DNA of 64,000 bases, from contig CANQKW010000004.1 of NCBI GenBank assembly GCA_947624555.1, positions 1 to 64,000 of the forward strand, in the 5' to 3' direction. The number at the start of each line of letters is the position of its first letter. Within the stretch, counting starts at the first letter, position 1. Source of the stretch: an uncultured Clostridia bacterium. GTDB lineage: Bacteria; Bacillota; Clostridia; Oscillospirales; Ruminococcaceae. The notes below the pieces were generated by a model. It ran no database searches. It had not been told where the DNA came from and saw only the letters and a program-made list of their open reading frames with translations. Made by a program: the position numbers and the translations under genes. Shown here piece after piece: positions 1 through 8,220 of this stretch.

Positions 1-803
1 CCTGCGCAAAACAATCCTGCCGCTTTTGTTATTCCCGTTTCATCCGCTTTGATATAGCCGTTTTCATCTAAATCGACGATATTTTGCACTAATTCGGACG
101 CAGGCGTCATACCTGCCGCTATAAAAACTCCGTCGAGGAAAAGTCTGTGCCCGTTGTCGAGCATTATTGAGCTTATGCGGTTTTCGCCTGCAATTTCGGT
201 GACATTTGCCGAAGTGATTATCTCAATGTTTTCACGTGACATTATTTTGAGAACGCTTTTCTTTGAGCCTCTGAATTCGTTTCGTCTGTGAATAAGATAC
301 ACCTTTTTTGCAATGTCGGATAAATACAGCGCATCGTCGAGCGCCGTGTCGCCGCCGCCGATAACGGCTGCCGTTTTGCCGGAATACAATGCGCCGTCGC
401 ATATGGCACAATATGATACGCCCTTACCGATAAATTTTTCTTCGCCGCTTACATTCAATCTTTTGTGAGTTGCTCCTGCGGCATAGATAACGGTTTTTGC
501 TTCTATGACATCTCCGCTTTGGAGCGTGGTTATCCAGACGCCGTTTTTCTGTTCAAGGCTTATCGCCTCGCCCTCAAGAAATTCTGCGCCGAAACTTTCC
601 GCATCGTGCCTGAATTTCTCGCCGAGGTCAAATCCGCTTATGCCGCAAAGTCCCAAATAATTATCTACCCGTGTGCTTTCGGCGATCTGCCCCGTTCCGA
701 GATATTCCTTTTCTATAATGATAACGTCGAGATTTGCTCTTTTTGCATACAAAGCCGCAGACAGCCCCGCAGGTCCGCTGCCTATTACCGCAAGATCTTT
801 CAT
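1..803 (-). CDS. trxB: Thioredoxin reductase (3' end cut by window edge)
   Basis: FAD/NADPH-dependent flavoprotein that reduces thioredoxin in the cytoplasm. About 267 residues are visible of the roughly 305 usual; the C-terminus lies beyond base 1, which is why the ORF track lacks it. The translation shows the N-terminal FAD-binding GSGPAG, the redox-active CAIC followed by D, and a second dinucleotide-binding GGGDTA, in the order expected for the low-molecular-weight TrxB family. The ATG at 803 overlaps the stop of the upstream JAMM peptidase gene (ATGA), with AAGGAAA as ribosome site, so it is the last visible gene of the sulfur operon. It would keep the operon's own thioredoxin reduced; that pairing is inferred from position. 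Confidence 0.95.
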   Translation of the reverse strand, partial: MKDLAVIGSGPAGLSAALYAKRANLDVIIIEKEYLGTGQIAESTRVDNYLGLCGISGFDLGEKFRHDAESFGAEFLEGEAISLEQKNGVWITTLQSGDVIEAKTVIYAAGATHKRLNVSGEEKFIGKGVSYCAICDGALYSGKTAAVIGGGDTALDDALYLSDIAKKVYLIHRRNEFRGSKKSVLKIMSRENIEIITSANVTEIAGENRISSIMLDNGHRLFLDGVFIAAGMTPASELVQNIVDLDENGYIKADETGITKAAGLFCA

Positions 804-1222
804 AGCTTATTTTCCTTTATTACTAATTCCTCACGCTGTGTTTCAGCGCCGTCAATGTGAAAAGAATTGAGCACGGGCTTATCCTTGTCCATAAGCGACA
901 AAATAAGATAACTTGCCGTTTTGTCATAGGCAAGGCGCTTGTCCTCTTCGGACGGTCTTGACGGGGAAGAAGGGTGCGAATGCCAGTTTCCGAGCGGCAA
1001 AAGTCCAAGCTTGCGCATATCCCGAACGGCGGCTAATTGCTCTTTCGGGTCGAGCGAAAAATGCTCGTTCGACTTATCAATATTGCTTAGCAGGTACACT
1101 TTTTCGATAATTTTGTCATTCCCCTCAATTCTGCCTGCGATAAGACCGCAAGCCTCGTTCGGGAGTTCGGACAGAGCATAATCCGCTATTTTCTGAAAAT
1201 CGTCCTTTGATATTATTATCAT
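800..1222 (-). CDS. hcyD: JAMM/MPN (M67-type) metallopeptidase 1, HcyD/Mec-like
   Basis: A 140-residue stand-alone JAB/MPN metallopeptidase. The zinc signature is complete: HSHP, then seven residues from the second His to Ser, then ExD (HSHPSSPSRPSEED), with the upstream catalytic Glu in LPNEACG. This N-terminal region resembles Mec of Mycobacterium, which cleaves cysteine from the CysO carrier, and HcyD of Wolinella, which trims and later releases product from HcyS. It lies directly after the E1-like gene and the carrier gene, so its likely substrates are the carrier's extra C-terminal tail and the carrier-homocysteine adduct. Family is clear from sequence; substrate is inferred from the Wolinella pathway and gene order. 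Confidence 0.9.
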   Translation of the reverse strand: MIIISKDDFQKIADYALSELPNEACGLIAGRIEGNDKIIEKVYLLSNIDKSNEHFSLDPKEQLAAVRDMRKLGLLPLGNWHSHPSSPSRPSEEDKRLAYDKTASYLILSLMDKDKPVLNSFHIDGAETQREELVIKENKL

Positions 1223-1231
1223 AAAATTTCC

Positions 1232-2038
1232 TCACACGCCGTTACATTCCGCCTGCTCGTAATCTATAAGCTCGGTTATCGAAGGATTTTCGCCGCACAC
1301 CGCACATTTTCCGTTCGGTTTGGGGAGTTTTATCTTGCGAAATTCCATTTTCAGTGCGTTAAACGTCAATAAATATCCCGTAAGCAATTCGCCTGTGCCC
1401 GTTATGTATTTTATCGCCTCCATTGCCTGAAGAGAGCCGATAATGCCGCCCATTGCGCCGATTACTCCCGCCTGCTTGCAGGTAGGCACGGCGTCCTTGG
1501 GCGGAGGCTCTTTGAACACGCATCTGTAGCAGGGACCTTTTTCGGGAACGTAGGTCATAAGCTGCCCCTGAAAGCGAATTATTCCTGCATGGCAAAACGG
1601 TTTCTTTGCCATAACGCAAGCGTCGTTTATCAGAAATTTCGCAGGAAAATTATCCGTGCCGTCTATAATGAAATCGTAGTCTTTGATTATTTTCATTATG
1701 TTTTCCGAGGAAACAAACTCGTGATAGGTATTCACCGTGACATCGGGGTTCATTTTGTTTATCGTTTCCTTTGCCGACTGCACTTTGGGCTTTCCGACAT
1801 CCTCCGTCGCATGAATTATTTGACGCTGTAAATTCGACAAATCTACCTCGTCTGCGTCTGCAATTCCTATCGTTCCTACGCCTGTGGCGGCGAGATACAT
1901 AGCGCAAGGCGCACCCAGACCGCCTGCACCGATTATCAGCACTTTTGCGTTAAGAAGTTTTTTCTGACCTTTTACGCCTACTTCCTTTAAGATGATGTGC
2001 CGGGAATATCTTTCCAGCTGTTCGTTAGAGAATGACAT
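1232..2038 (-). CDS. hcyF: E1-like adenylyltransferase of the ThiF/MoeB/HesA family (HcyF-like)
   Basis: A 268-residue ATP-dependent enzyme that adenylates the C-terminal glycine of a ubiquitin-like sulfur carrier before sulfur transfer. It shows the nucleotide-binding GAGGLGAP, the RQIIH segment, two CxxC zinc pairs (CYRC and CAVC) and the PTC motif with the conserved catalytic-loop Cys. The ORF track starts at 2131, but ATG 2038 is preferred: it gives the usual MSFSNEQLERYSRHI family start and has GGAGGAGG just upstream. That ribosome site lies inside the end of the carrier gene, so the two are probably translationally coupled. No C-terminal rhodanese domain is present, unlike its paralogue at 6781-8220. 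Confidence 0.93.
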   Translation of the reverse strand: MSFSNEQLERYSRHIILKEVGVKGQKKLLNAKVLIIGAGGLGAPCAMYLAATGVGTIGIADADEVDLSNLQRQIIHATEDVGKPKVQSAKETINKMNPDVTVNTYHEFVSSENIMKIIKDYDFIIDGTDNFPAKFLINDACVMAKKPFCHAGIIRFQGQLMTYVPEKGPCYRCVFKEPPPKDAVPTCKQAGVIGAMGGIIGSLQAMEAIKYITGTGELLTGYLLTFNALKMEFRKIKLPKPNGKCAVCGENPSITELIDYEQAECNGV

Positions 2039-2243
2039 AGCTGCCTCCTCCCATAAAATACAAAAATTCCACGGCGTCGCCGTCGTGCAGTTCAATTGAC
2101 GGAAAGTTTTCGTTATCCGCAAACTCGTCATTTACCGATACCGTGATATAATCGGGATTTTCGATGTTTTCCTGTCTGATGAGCTCGGCTATTGTCAAGC
2201 CTTCGTTAAATTCCTTTGTTTCGCCTGCTACTGTAATTTTCAT
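2025..2243 (-). CDS. hcyS: ThiS/MoaD-like ubiquitin-fold sulfur carrier with a C-terminal tail after Gly-Gly (HcyS-like)
   Basis: A 72-residue beta-grasp protein starting MKITVAGETKEF, preceded by GGAGG. The usual ThiS end is Gly-Gly, but here the reading frame continues: FMGGG then SYVIL before the stop. A carrier with residues past its diglycine must be trimmed before activation; in Wolinella HcyS carries one extra Ala removed by the JAMM enzyme HcyD, and a JAMM gene sits two genes downstream here. The gene overlaps hcyF by 14 bases, and the glycine codons GGAGGAGGC also form the hcyF Shine-Dalgarno. No thiG or thiH lies nearby, which argues against a thiamin role. Fold and tail are seen; processing is inferred. 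Confidence 0.88.
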   Translation of the reverse strand: MKITVAGETKEFNEGLTIAELIRQENIENPDYITVSVNDEFADNENFPSIELHDGDAVEFLYFMGGGSYVIL

Positions 2244-2257
2244 CTCATACCTCCTGA

Positions 2258-2572
2258 TTATCTGTTTTCTTCGATTATATGTTCGAGTTCTTCCTTTTTT
2301 CGTGCGCCTGTAAAACGCTCGACCTCTGAGCCGTTTTTGAACAGCAAAAATGTCGGAGTAGCGGCGACGTCGTATTTCTCGCAAAGTTCGAGTTCATACG
2401 CAGCATTTACTTTCGCAATAAAAACTTCGGAGTATTTCCCGCTAAGTTCAGACAGTATCGGCGACATTCGCTTGCAGGGAACGCAAGTGTCCGTGTAAAA
2501 TTCCACAACGGAAAGCCCCGAAAAATTCAATACCTTTTCGGCAAAATCGTCGTTTCCTATTCTTTCCGTCAA
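2258..2572 (-). CDS. Thioredoxin with atypical TCVPC active site
   Basis: A 104-residue thioredoxin-fold protein. The redox site is CVPC in a TDTCVPCKRM context instead of the canonical WCGPC; the cis-Pro loop is present (ATPTF). The ORF track begins at 2617 with residues that do not fit the family; a TTG at 2572 (8 bases after AGG) or GTG at 2581 gives a normal length. It overlaps or abuts the tusA-like stop (2574) and lies 14 bases before the carrier gene. With trxB at the operon end it forms a dedicated reductant pair, perhaps reducing persulfides on the desulfurase, TusA or rhodanese. Start codon uncertain. Confidence 0.87.
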   Translation of the reverse strand: MTERIGNDDFAEKVLNFSGLSVVEFYTDTCVPCKRMSPILSELSGKYSEVFIAKVNAAYELELCEKYDVAATPTFLLFKNGSEVERFTGARKKEELEHIIEENR

Positions 2573-2573
2573 G

Positions 2574-2819
2574 CTAATCACCTGCCTTTCTGACCAAAAG
2601 GTCGTATGTCCCGTCATCGTTTTGGGTAAACTCCAAAATCTCGTGACCTTCCTCTTTAAGACTTCTCGGCACGTTTTGTGCAGGTTCGCCGCTGTTCATA
2701 TGGACTTTAAGGATTTCCCCCTCGTCAAGTTCGTCAAGAGCTACTTTTGTCTTTACAAACGTGATAGGGCAGTTTACATCGGTTATATCTATCGTGTCGG
2801 TTATTTTGTATTCAGCCAT
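2574..2819 (-). CDS. TusA/SirA-family sulfur-transfer protein
   Basis: An 81-residue small protein of the TusA/SirA/YedF fold. The family's CPxP motif appears as NCPITFVKTK: the persulfide-carrying Cys and first Pro are present, the second Pro is replaced by Thr. TusA proteins accept sulfur from cysteine desulfurases and hand it on by persulfide exchange. It starts four bases after metY and touches the thioredoxin gene. Position between a desulfurase, MetY and the thiocarboxylate carrier suggests a relay of sulfane sulfur to the E1/carrier pair. Alternative: a YedF-like accessory with no direct relay. Confidence 0.85.
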   Translation of the reverse strand: MAEYKITDTIDITDVNCPITFVKTKVALDELDEGEILKVHMNSGEPAQNVPRSLKEEGHEILEFTQNDDGTYDLLVRKAGD

Positions 2820-2823
2820 TTTT

Positions 2824-4062
2824 TCATTCCTTTCCGTTTACGCTTTCTATCGCTTGGGTAAAATCTTCGATAAGGTCGCAGGCGTCCTCAATTCCCACGC
2901 TTATGCGGATAGTATCGTCATACACGCCCGCGTTTATTCTCTGCTCTTCGGTGGAATTAAGATAAATGGTTGACGCAGGGTGAATGACGAGAGTTTTCGT
3001 GTCGCCGATATTTGTCGCATTCAGCGCATATTTCAGGGAGTTCATAAGCGCACAGGCTTTCTCCTTTGAACCTGCTCTCAGGGTCACTATACCGCCGCCC
3101 TTGCCGCCGAATTGCTTTTGGACTAAGGGATAATACGGATTGCTTGGGAGAGCAGGGTAATTTATCTTTACGCCGTTTATTTTCTCCAGTGCCTTTGCAA
3201 GCGCCAGAGCGTTTTCGCAGATACGTTCCACTCTTAATGCAAGCGTTTCAACGCCCAATAAATTCAGATATGCGTTCATCGGAGAAAGACAGCCGCCGAT
3301 ATTTCGCCATATGTCGTTTTTGAGCCGTGCGGTAAACGCAAGCCGACCGTATTTTTTATACGGCGCAAGTACGGGATATTTATCAAAATCCCATTTGAAA
3401 TTTCCGCTGTCTGTGATTATTCCGCTTATTGAATTACCGCTCCCGTTTATGTATTTCGACGAGGAATGTATAACAATGTCCGCACCGTATTCAATCGGGC
3501 GGATAAGATACGGCGTGGCGGTAGTGGCGTCTGCGAAAAGCGGAATTTTATTTTCGTGTGCAAGCTCTGATACGCTGCGAATATCCATAACGTCAAGACA
3601 AGGATTTCCGATTATCTCGCCGAAAATCACCTTTGTTTTGTCGGTGATTTGACTTTTTATCTCGTCTGTGGTCATATGCGTTACAAATTTTGTTGTAATG
3701 CCGTATTCTTTAAGGTCACGGAACAGGTCTACCGTTCCGCCGAACAGCCCTGCGCCTGCAATTATCTCGTCGCCCGTGCCTAAGATATTCAAAAGCGCCG
3801 ACGATATAGCCGCCATTCCCGATGAACAGGCTGTTGCGGCACGCCCGCCCTCAAGCTCGCAAATGCGCCTTTCAAAAGCGTCTACCGTAGGATTTGAAAT
3901 CCTTGTGTAGGCAAAGCCTGCCGCTTTCCCGGCAAACACCTTTTCGAGATCCTCCGCACTTTCATATGAGAATGCGCAGACCTGGCTTATCGGCGGAAGA
4001 GTTGCACCGTTTTGAAATCTCCCTGCCGATTTGCCGTGCAATAATTTTGTACAAAATTCCAT
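2824..4062 (-). CDS. metY: O-acetylhomoserine sulfhydrylase, first copy (carrier-linked)
   Basis: A 412-residue PLP enzyme of the Cys/Met metabolism family that makes homocysteine from O-acetylhomoserine and a sulfur donor. The PLP lysine lies in IHSSSKYINGSG; the N-terminal YTRISNPTVDAFERR and C-terminal VIHPASTIY segments are those of MetY. It sits 14 bases after the desulfurase gene and immediately before tusA/thioredoxin/carrier genes. In Wolinella the MetY of the hcy cluster uses a protein thiocarboxylate rather than free sulfide; gene context suggests the same here. A second MetY (25323-26624), clearly divergent at the N-terminus, sits with cysK. Confidence 0.93.
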   Translation of the reverse strand: MEFCTKLLHGKSAGRFQNGATLPPISQVCAFSYESAEDLEKVFAGKAAGFAYTRISNPTVDAFERRICELEGGRAATACSSGMAAISSALLNILGTGDEIIAGAGLFGGTVDLFRDLKEYGITTKFVTHMTTDEIKSQITDKTKVIFGEIIGNPCLDVMDIRSVSELAHENKIPLFADATTATPYLIRPIEYGADIVIHSSSKYINGSGNSISGIITDSGNFKWDFDKYPVLAPYKKYGRLAFTARLKNDIWRNIGGCLSPMNAYLNLLGVETLALRVERICENALALAKALEKINGVKINYPALPSNPYYPLVQKQFGGKGGGIVTLRAGSKEKACALMNSLKYALNATNIGDTKTLVIHPASTIYLNSTEEQRINAGVYDDTIRISVGIEDACDLIEDFTQAIESVNGKE

Positions 4063-4076
4063 AATAAGTACCGTCT

Positions 4077-5804
4077 TTATATTGATCTTAACACTCTTAC
4101 CAAAGTATCAATATCTTCAAAAGTGTTATACAATGCCAAAGTAGGCCGTACAACGCCCTCAAGTCCGTAGTGCCGAAGAATGGGCTGTGCGCAATGATGA
4201 CCCACACGCACGGCAATTCCGTTTTGATCGAGAATTTGCCCTACGGTATCATTTGGCACGCCGTCTATTACGAAAGAAAGTGCGCTTGATTTAGAGAGAG
4301 CAGTGCCGACAAGATGAAGTCCGCTGACTTTTGCGAGTTCTTTCATTCCGTAGCTTACAAGCTCGTGTTCATATGCGCTGACAGCAGGCATACCTATCGA
4401 GCTGAGATATTCGAGCGCCGCACCTAAACCCACTGCGTCGGCGATGCTGCCTGTTCCTGCCTCAAATTTATTCGGCACGGGATTGTATATCGTTCTTTCA
4501 AACGTAACGTCCTTTATCATATTGCCGCCGCCGTGATAGGGCTTTGCGGTTTCGAGAACGTCCTTTTTGCCGTAGAGAGCGCCTATTCCCGTGGGAGCGT
4601 ATATTTTATGACCCGAAAACACGAAAAAATCAGCGTCAAGCGCAGAAACGTTCACGGGGATATGCGCTATAGACTGCGCACCGTCTATCATTATCCGCAC
4701 GCCGTGTCTGTGCGCAATTGCAATAAGCTCGGCTGCGGGCGTTATAGTGCCTAATACGTTTGAAACGTGGGTTACGGACACGAATTTTGTGCGTTTGGTA
4801 AACAGCTTTTCGTATTCGGAGAGTTTAAGCTGTCCCGAATCGTCCACGGGAATTACCTTTATTACCGCGCCCGTTTCCTGTGCAACCAGCTGCCACGGAA
4901 CGATATTTGCGTGATGCTCCAAAAGCGAAACGATTATCTCATCGCCCGGCTCTAAAAGCGGTTTTACATAAGACTGCGCCACGAGATTTATGCCCTCGGT
5001 CGTACCTCTTACGAATATGATGTTATTCTTTGACGGCGCACCGATAAAATCTGCAACAGTCTGACGAGCCTTTTCATATGCGTCCGTCGACCTTGCCGCC
5101 AACGTATGCGCTCCTCTGTGGACGTTTGAGTTTTCATGCTCGTAATAATAGCTAAGTCTATCTATTACGGCTTTCGGGCGCTGGGTAGTTGCGCCGTTGT
5201 CAAGCCATATAAGCGGATTTCCGTTTACCTTTTCCCGAAGTATGGGAAAATCCTCACGGATCTGTTCGAGCGTTTTCGTTCCGACAACTATTTTCGTGTT
5301 GTTTTTCTGACCGCCTACGGTTTCAAAACTCACGCCTTTGCTGTCCTTTTGCGGGATAACGTTGTTGTCATTTGCCGTTGTACGGACGTTTATGCTGTTA
5401 TTTTCATCAGCCTGCGCCTGCGATACTACTTTTGGTGAAAATCCAGAGTTATCGGCTTCCTTGCTCGTATTATCATTTTCAAGCTCGTGAAAAGCTCCGC
5501 CTATGTCGGTGAAAGCAGGAAACTCGCTGTTTACGCCCGAAAAACTGTCGAAATTCAATTCTTTGCCGAGCTGTCCGAGAATATTCTCATAATCGCTTGT
5601 TCCAAGCGCAGAAACGGCTTTGTTTGCGGCGGTATTGATAATTCCCGTATCACCCGTTGTCACGAGTTTTTGAATGCCGTCGGCGCATACGTCGGGTTCA
5701 AAATTGCCGCCCAAATCGCCGAAAAGGTCGTTGGCAAGCGTTTGCAGCTCGTATTCCGAAGGAAGTCCCGAATAATCGAAAACATCAAAATTATTCGTAG
5801 TCAT
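4077..5804 (-). CDS. Cysteine desulfurase, SufS-like, with long N-terminal encapsulin-targeting extension
   Basis: A 575-residue protein. Residues from about 185 on are a SufS/CsdA-type cysteine desulfurase: PLP lysine in FSGHKIYAP and active-site Cys in GHHCAQP. The first ~180 residues are not part of the enzyme fold: a short helical stretch (PSEYELQTLANDLFGDL) followed by low-complexity Asn/Ser/Gly-rich sequence. This is the architecture of the cargo of Family 2A encapsulins, where the disordered extension directs loading into the shell. ATG 5804 is chosen over the track start because it follows GAGGTGGG and yields MTTNNFDVF; it overlaps the shell gene by 14 bases. It would liberate sulfane sulfur from cysteine inside the compartment. 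Confidence 0.95.
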   Translation of the reverse strand: MTTNNFDVFDYSGLPSEYELQTLANDLFGDLGGNFEPDVCADGIQKLVTTGDTGIINTAANKAVSALGTSDYENILGQLGKELNFDSFSGVNSEFPAFTDIGGAFHELENDNTSKEADNSGFSPKVVSQAQADENNSINVRTTANDNNVIPQKDSKGVSFETVGGQKNNTKIVVGTKTLEQIREDFPILREKVNGNPLIWLDNGATTQRPKAVIDRLSYYYEHENSNVHRGAHTLAARSTDAYEKARQTVADFIGAPSKNNIIFVRGTTEGINLVAQSYVKPLLEPGDEIIVSLLEHHANIVPWQLVAQETGAVIKVIPVDDSGQLKLSEYEKLFTKRTKFVSVTHVSNVLGTITPAAELIAIAHRHGVRIMIDGAQSIAHIPVNVSALDADFFVFSGHKIYAPTGIGALYGKKDVLETAKPYHGGGNMIKDVTFERTIYNPVPNKFEAGTGSIADAVGLGAALEYLSSIGMPAVSAYEHELVSYGMKELAKVSGLHLVGTALSKSSALSFVIDGVPNDTVGQILDQNGIAVRVGHHCAQPILRHYGLEGVVRPTLALYNTFEDIDTLVRVLRSI

Positions 5805-6744
5805 AATACTCGCCCACCTCAACATCTTCCAATACCGCAATAGCGTCGTCCGCTAAAATCGCCGCAGAGCAGTAAAGACTCAGCAGATAGGACGCCGTGC
5901 CTTTGTCGTCAATGCCTCTGAAACGCACCGACAGACCTCTTGACTGTTCGTTTTTCATACCTGCCTGATAAAGTCCGATAACTCCTCGTTTAGCCTCTCC
6001 GGTACGCAGCAGGAGAATGTTGGTCTTTCCGCTTTTGCTCTTGGGATTTTTTAGCCCGTCTACAAGGAGCTTGTCGGTAGGGATTATCGGTATTCCTCTC
6101 CAGACTATGAATGTGCCGCCTGCGATGTTTGTTGTTACGGGAGGAACGCCTCTTTTCGTACATTCTCTTTCAAACGCCGCTATTGCACGGGGATGAGCGA
6201 GGAAGAATGACGGTTCTTTCCATACTTTTGTGATAAGCTCGTCAAGGTCGTCGGGAGTGGGCGCACCGTTGCTCTGAACAGGCTGTATCCTCTGCGAGTC
6301 GGCAACATTTTTGAGCAAGCCGTAATCATCGTTATTGATAAGCTGGCTCTCCTGACGTTCACGCAGGCTCTCGATGCCGAGCGAAAGCTGTTCCTTTACC
6401 TGATCGTAGGGTGCGCTGTAAACGTCCTCTATAGCAGTATTAACGTTGATAATCGTTGAAATGGAATTTAGGCGATACTCACGAGGTTCTTCCTCGTATT
6501 TTATGTAGCCGTCGGGGATAATGTCTGACTTCTTGGTCTGACTGCACAAAACGTCAAGCGGAGTATCTCCCTCAACGACCTTGTTCACACGGTAAATTCC
6601 CGTCGGCAAGCCCTTAAATTCCAAAAGCTTTGTCAGCCATTTCGGGGTAATTGCGCCGTATTGAGGCTTTGTTTTGTTTACGTCCGCCAGATTATAGGCG
6701 GCACGGGCGCCTAATGCCTTGATTGTCTGTTCTTCATTTGCCAT
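5791..6744 (-). CDS. Family 2A encapsulin nanocompartment shell protein (SrpI-like)
   Basis: A 317-residue HK97-fold shell protein, the usual size of Family 2A encapsulins such as Synechococcus SrpI. Recognisable features are an N-terminal arm ending near KPQYGAITPKWLTKLLEFK, the segment around EYRLNSISTIINVNTAIEDVY, and the C-terminal stretch ending in a Tyr/Glu-rich tail. Such proteins self-assemble into hollow capsids of the cytoplasm that enclose a cysteine desulfurase, whose gene follows with a 14-base overlap. Ribosome site AAGGAG. Not a phage capsid: no portal, terminase or tail genes surround it. In characterised members the shell is induced by sulfur starvation and the enclosed enzyme acts on cysteine. 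Confidence 0.95.
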   Translation of the reverse strand: MANEEQTIKALGARAAYNLADVNKTKPQYGAITPKWLTKLLEFKGLPTGIYRVNKVVEGDTPLDVLCSQTKKSDIIPDGYIKYEEEPREYRLNSISTIINVNTAIEDVYSAPYDQVKEQLSLGIESLRERQESQLINNDDYGLLKNVADSQRIQPVQSNGAPTPDDLDELITKVWKEPSFFLAHPRAIAAFERECTKRGVPPVTTNIAGGTFIVWRGIPIIPTDKLLVDGLKNPKSKSGKTNILLLRTGEAKRGVIGLYQAGMKNEQSRGLSVRFRGIDDKGTASYLLSLYCSAAILADDAIAVLEDVEVGEYYDYE

Positions 6745-6780
6745 TGTTTTATTCTCCTTAAAATTATTTTATCGGAAAGC

Positions 6781-8220
6781 CTAAGCTTTCTCATTTGCAA
6801 AAAATATTTCCTTTGCAGCGTTCACGCCGCCGCTGAGGCTTAACATTCGTCCCGTATATCCTGCGTCTTTCAGCGTATTTATCGCCAAAATGCTGCGCTT
6901 GCCCTCGGTGCAGATGAAAACGGTATCTGTATTTGCGTCAAGTTCCTTCTGACGCCTTACAAGCTGCCCTATCGGAATATAAACTGCGTTCGGGAAACGG
7001 TAAATTGCACGCTCGTGCGGCTCTCTGATGTCAATTACAGTGAGCGGCTCGCCGCTGTCCATTCTCGCTTTAAGCTCGGCAGGCTCTATCGTTTCGACGG
7101 AATTTTCTTCTTCGCACGGTTTTAGTCCGCAGAAATCCTCGTAGTCAAATTCGGTTATTTCCGTAATAGACGGAGATTTTCCGCAGACGGGGCAATTTTC
7201 GTCCCTGCATATATTCAAGACCGACGTACGAAAATTCCAAGTATCCATAAGGAACAGCCTGCCCGTAAGAGTTTCTCCGCCGCCTATAATCAGCTTTAAG
7301 ACTTCGTTTGCCTGTATGCTGCCGATAATTCCCGAAAGAGGGCTTATCGTACCGCCTGCAGAGCAAGTGGGGACTAATCCTGCGGGCGGCGGCGCAGGAA
7401 ACTGACACCGAAAACACGGACTTTCGTTTTGTACGTCGAAAACGCTTACCTGTCCCTCGAACTGATAAATTGCCCCGAACACGAGCGGCTTTTTGCAAAG
7501 AACGCAGGCATCGTTAATAAGATAGCGTGACTGATAATTGTCCGTACAGTCGACTATCACGTCATAGCCGTCTATTATTTCTGCTATGTTGTCGGCAATT
7601 ATACGCTCGTTTATCGTTTCGATTTTGACATTAGGATTTACGGCTTTTATCTTATCCCTTGCGGACGCAGTTTTTGGTCGGTTTATATCTTTTATCGTGT
7701 GTATCACCTGGCTTTGCAGATTGCCGAGCGAAACCTCGTCAAAATCGGCTATGCCGAGCGTCCCCACTCCTGCTGTCGCCAGATACTGCACGACGGGAGC
7801 GCCGAGCGACCCCAATCCTATAACGAGCACTTTCGCCGCTTTAATGCGTTTTTGACCTTTTACTCCGATATTTCTCAGCATAAGGTGCTTGTTATAGCGT
7901 TCAATTTCCTTGTCGTCAAGCATCACCGCCTTGCGGCGTTCATCGGAAATAATGCCCGAAGCGCCTCCTGCGATCACAGGCAGCAGCAAAATGCGGTCGC
8001 CCTCTTTTAATTTTGCGTCGCTGTGTACTCGCATATCGTTTACGAAAATGCTGACAAACGGCTTTATTTTGCCGTTATCCTCGAAAATTTTCTTACATTC
8101 GGGATATTTTTCGCACAAGTCGCAAAGCGCCTCCTGCACAGTATTTCCCTCGACCTCGACTTCGGTTTTATGCTCTGCGAAAATGCGCAGAGTCGCCGAA
8201 ATGTACAACGTGTTCTTCAT
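6781..8220 (-). CDS. Triple fusion: MoaD-like carrier + E1-like MoeB/ThiF + rhodanese
   Basis: A 479-residue multidomain sulfur-activation protein. Residues 1-86 are a MoaD-type beta-grasp domain ending in an internal diglycine (PVIAGGASG), followed by a short linker. Residues ~105-350 form an E1-like adenylyltransferase with GLGSLGAP, zinc pairs CFRC and CPVC, and the PTC loop. Residues ~375-475 are a rhodanese with the persulfide-forming Cys in FICTEGKRS. The carrier, its activator and a sulfur donor domain are thus covalently joined. The start overlaps the upstream JAMM gene by 53 bases, and the MSATLR-like beginning fits MoaD. The internal GG could be cut by that JAMM enzyme to free the carrier, or be activated otherwise; this is inference. 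Confidence 0.94.
   Translation of the reverse strand: MKNTLYISATLRIFAEHKTEVEVEGNTVQEALCDLCEKYPECKKIFEDNGKIKPFVSIFVNDMRVHSDAKLKEGDRILLLPVIAGGASGIISDERRKAVMLDDKEIERYNKHLMLRNIGVKGQKRIKAAKVLVIGLGSLGAPVVQYLATAGVGTLGIADFDEVSLGNLQSQVIHTIKDINRPKTASARDKIKAVNPNVKIETINERIIADNIAEIIDGYDVIVDCTDNYQSRYLINDACVLCKKPLVFGAIYQFEGQVSVFDVQNESPCFRCQFPAPPPAGLVPTCSAGGTISPLSGIIGSIQANEVLKLIIGGGETLTGRLFLMDTWNFRTSVLNICRDENCPVCGKSPSITEITEFDYEDFCGLKPCEEENSVETIEPAELKARMDSGEPLTVIDIREPHERAIYRFPNAVYIPIGQLVRRQKELDANTDTVFICTEGKRSILAINTLKDAGYTGRMLSLSGGVNAAKEIFFANEKA

Noticed and set aside
2025-2243. Reading the small carrier as ThiS of thiamin synthesis
   Set aside because: No thiG, thiH or thiE nearby, the C-terminus extends beyond GG, and MetY, TusA and a JAMM peptidase surround it.
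5791-6744. HK97-type shell protein as sign of a prophage
   Set aside because: No portal, terminase, protease or tail genes nearby; the cargo-type desulfurase follows with overlap, so it is an encapsulin.
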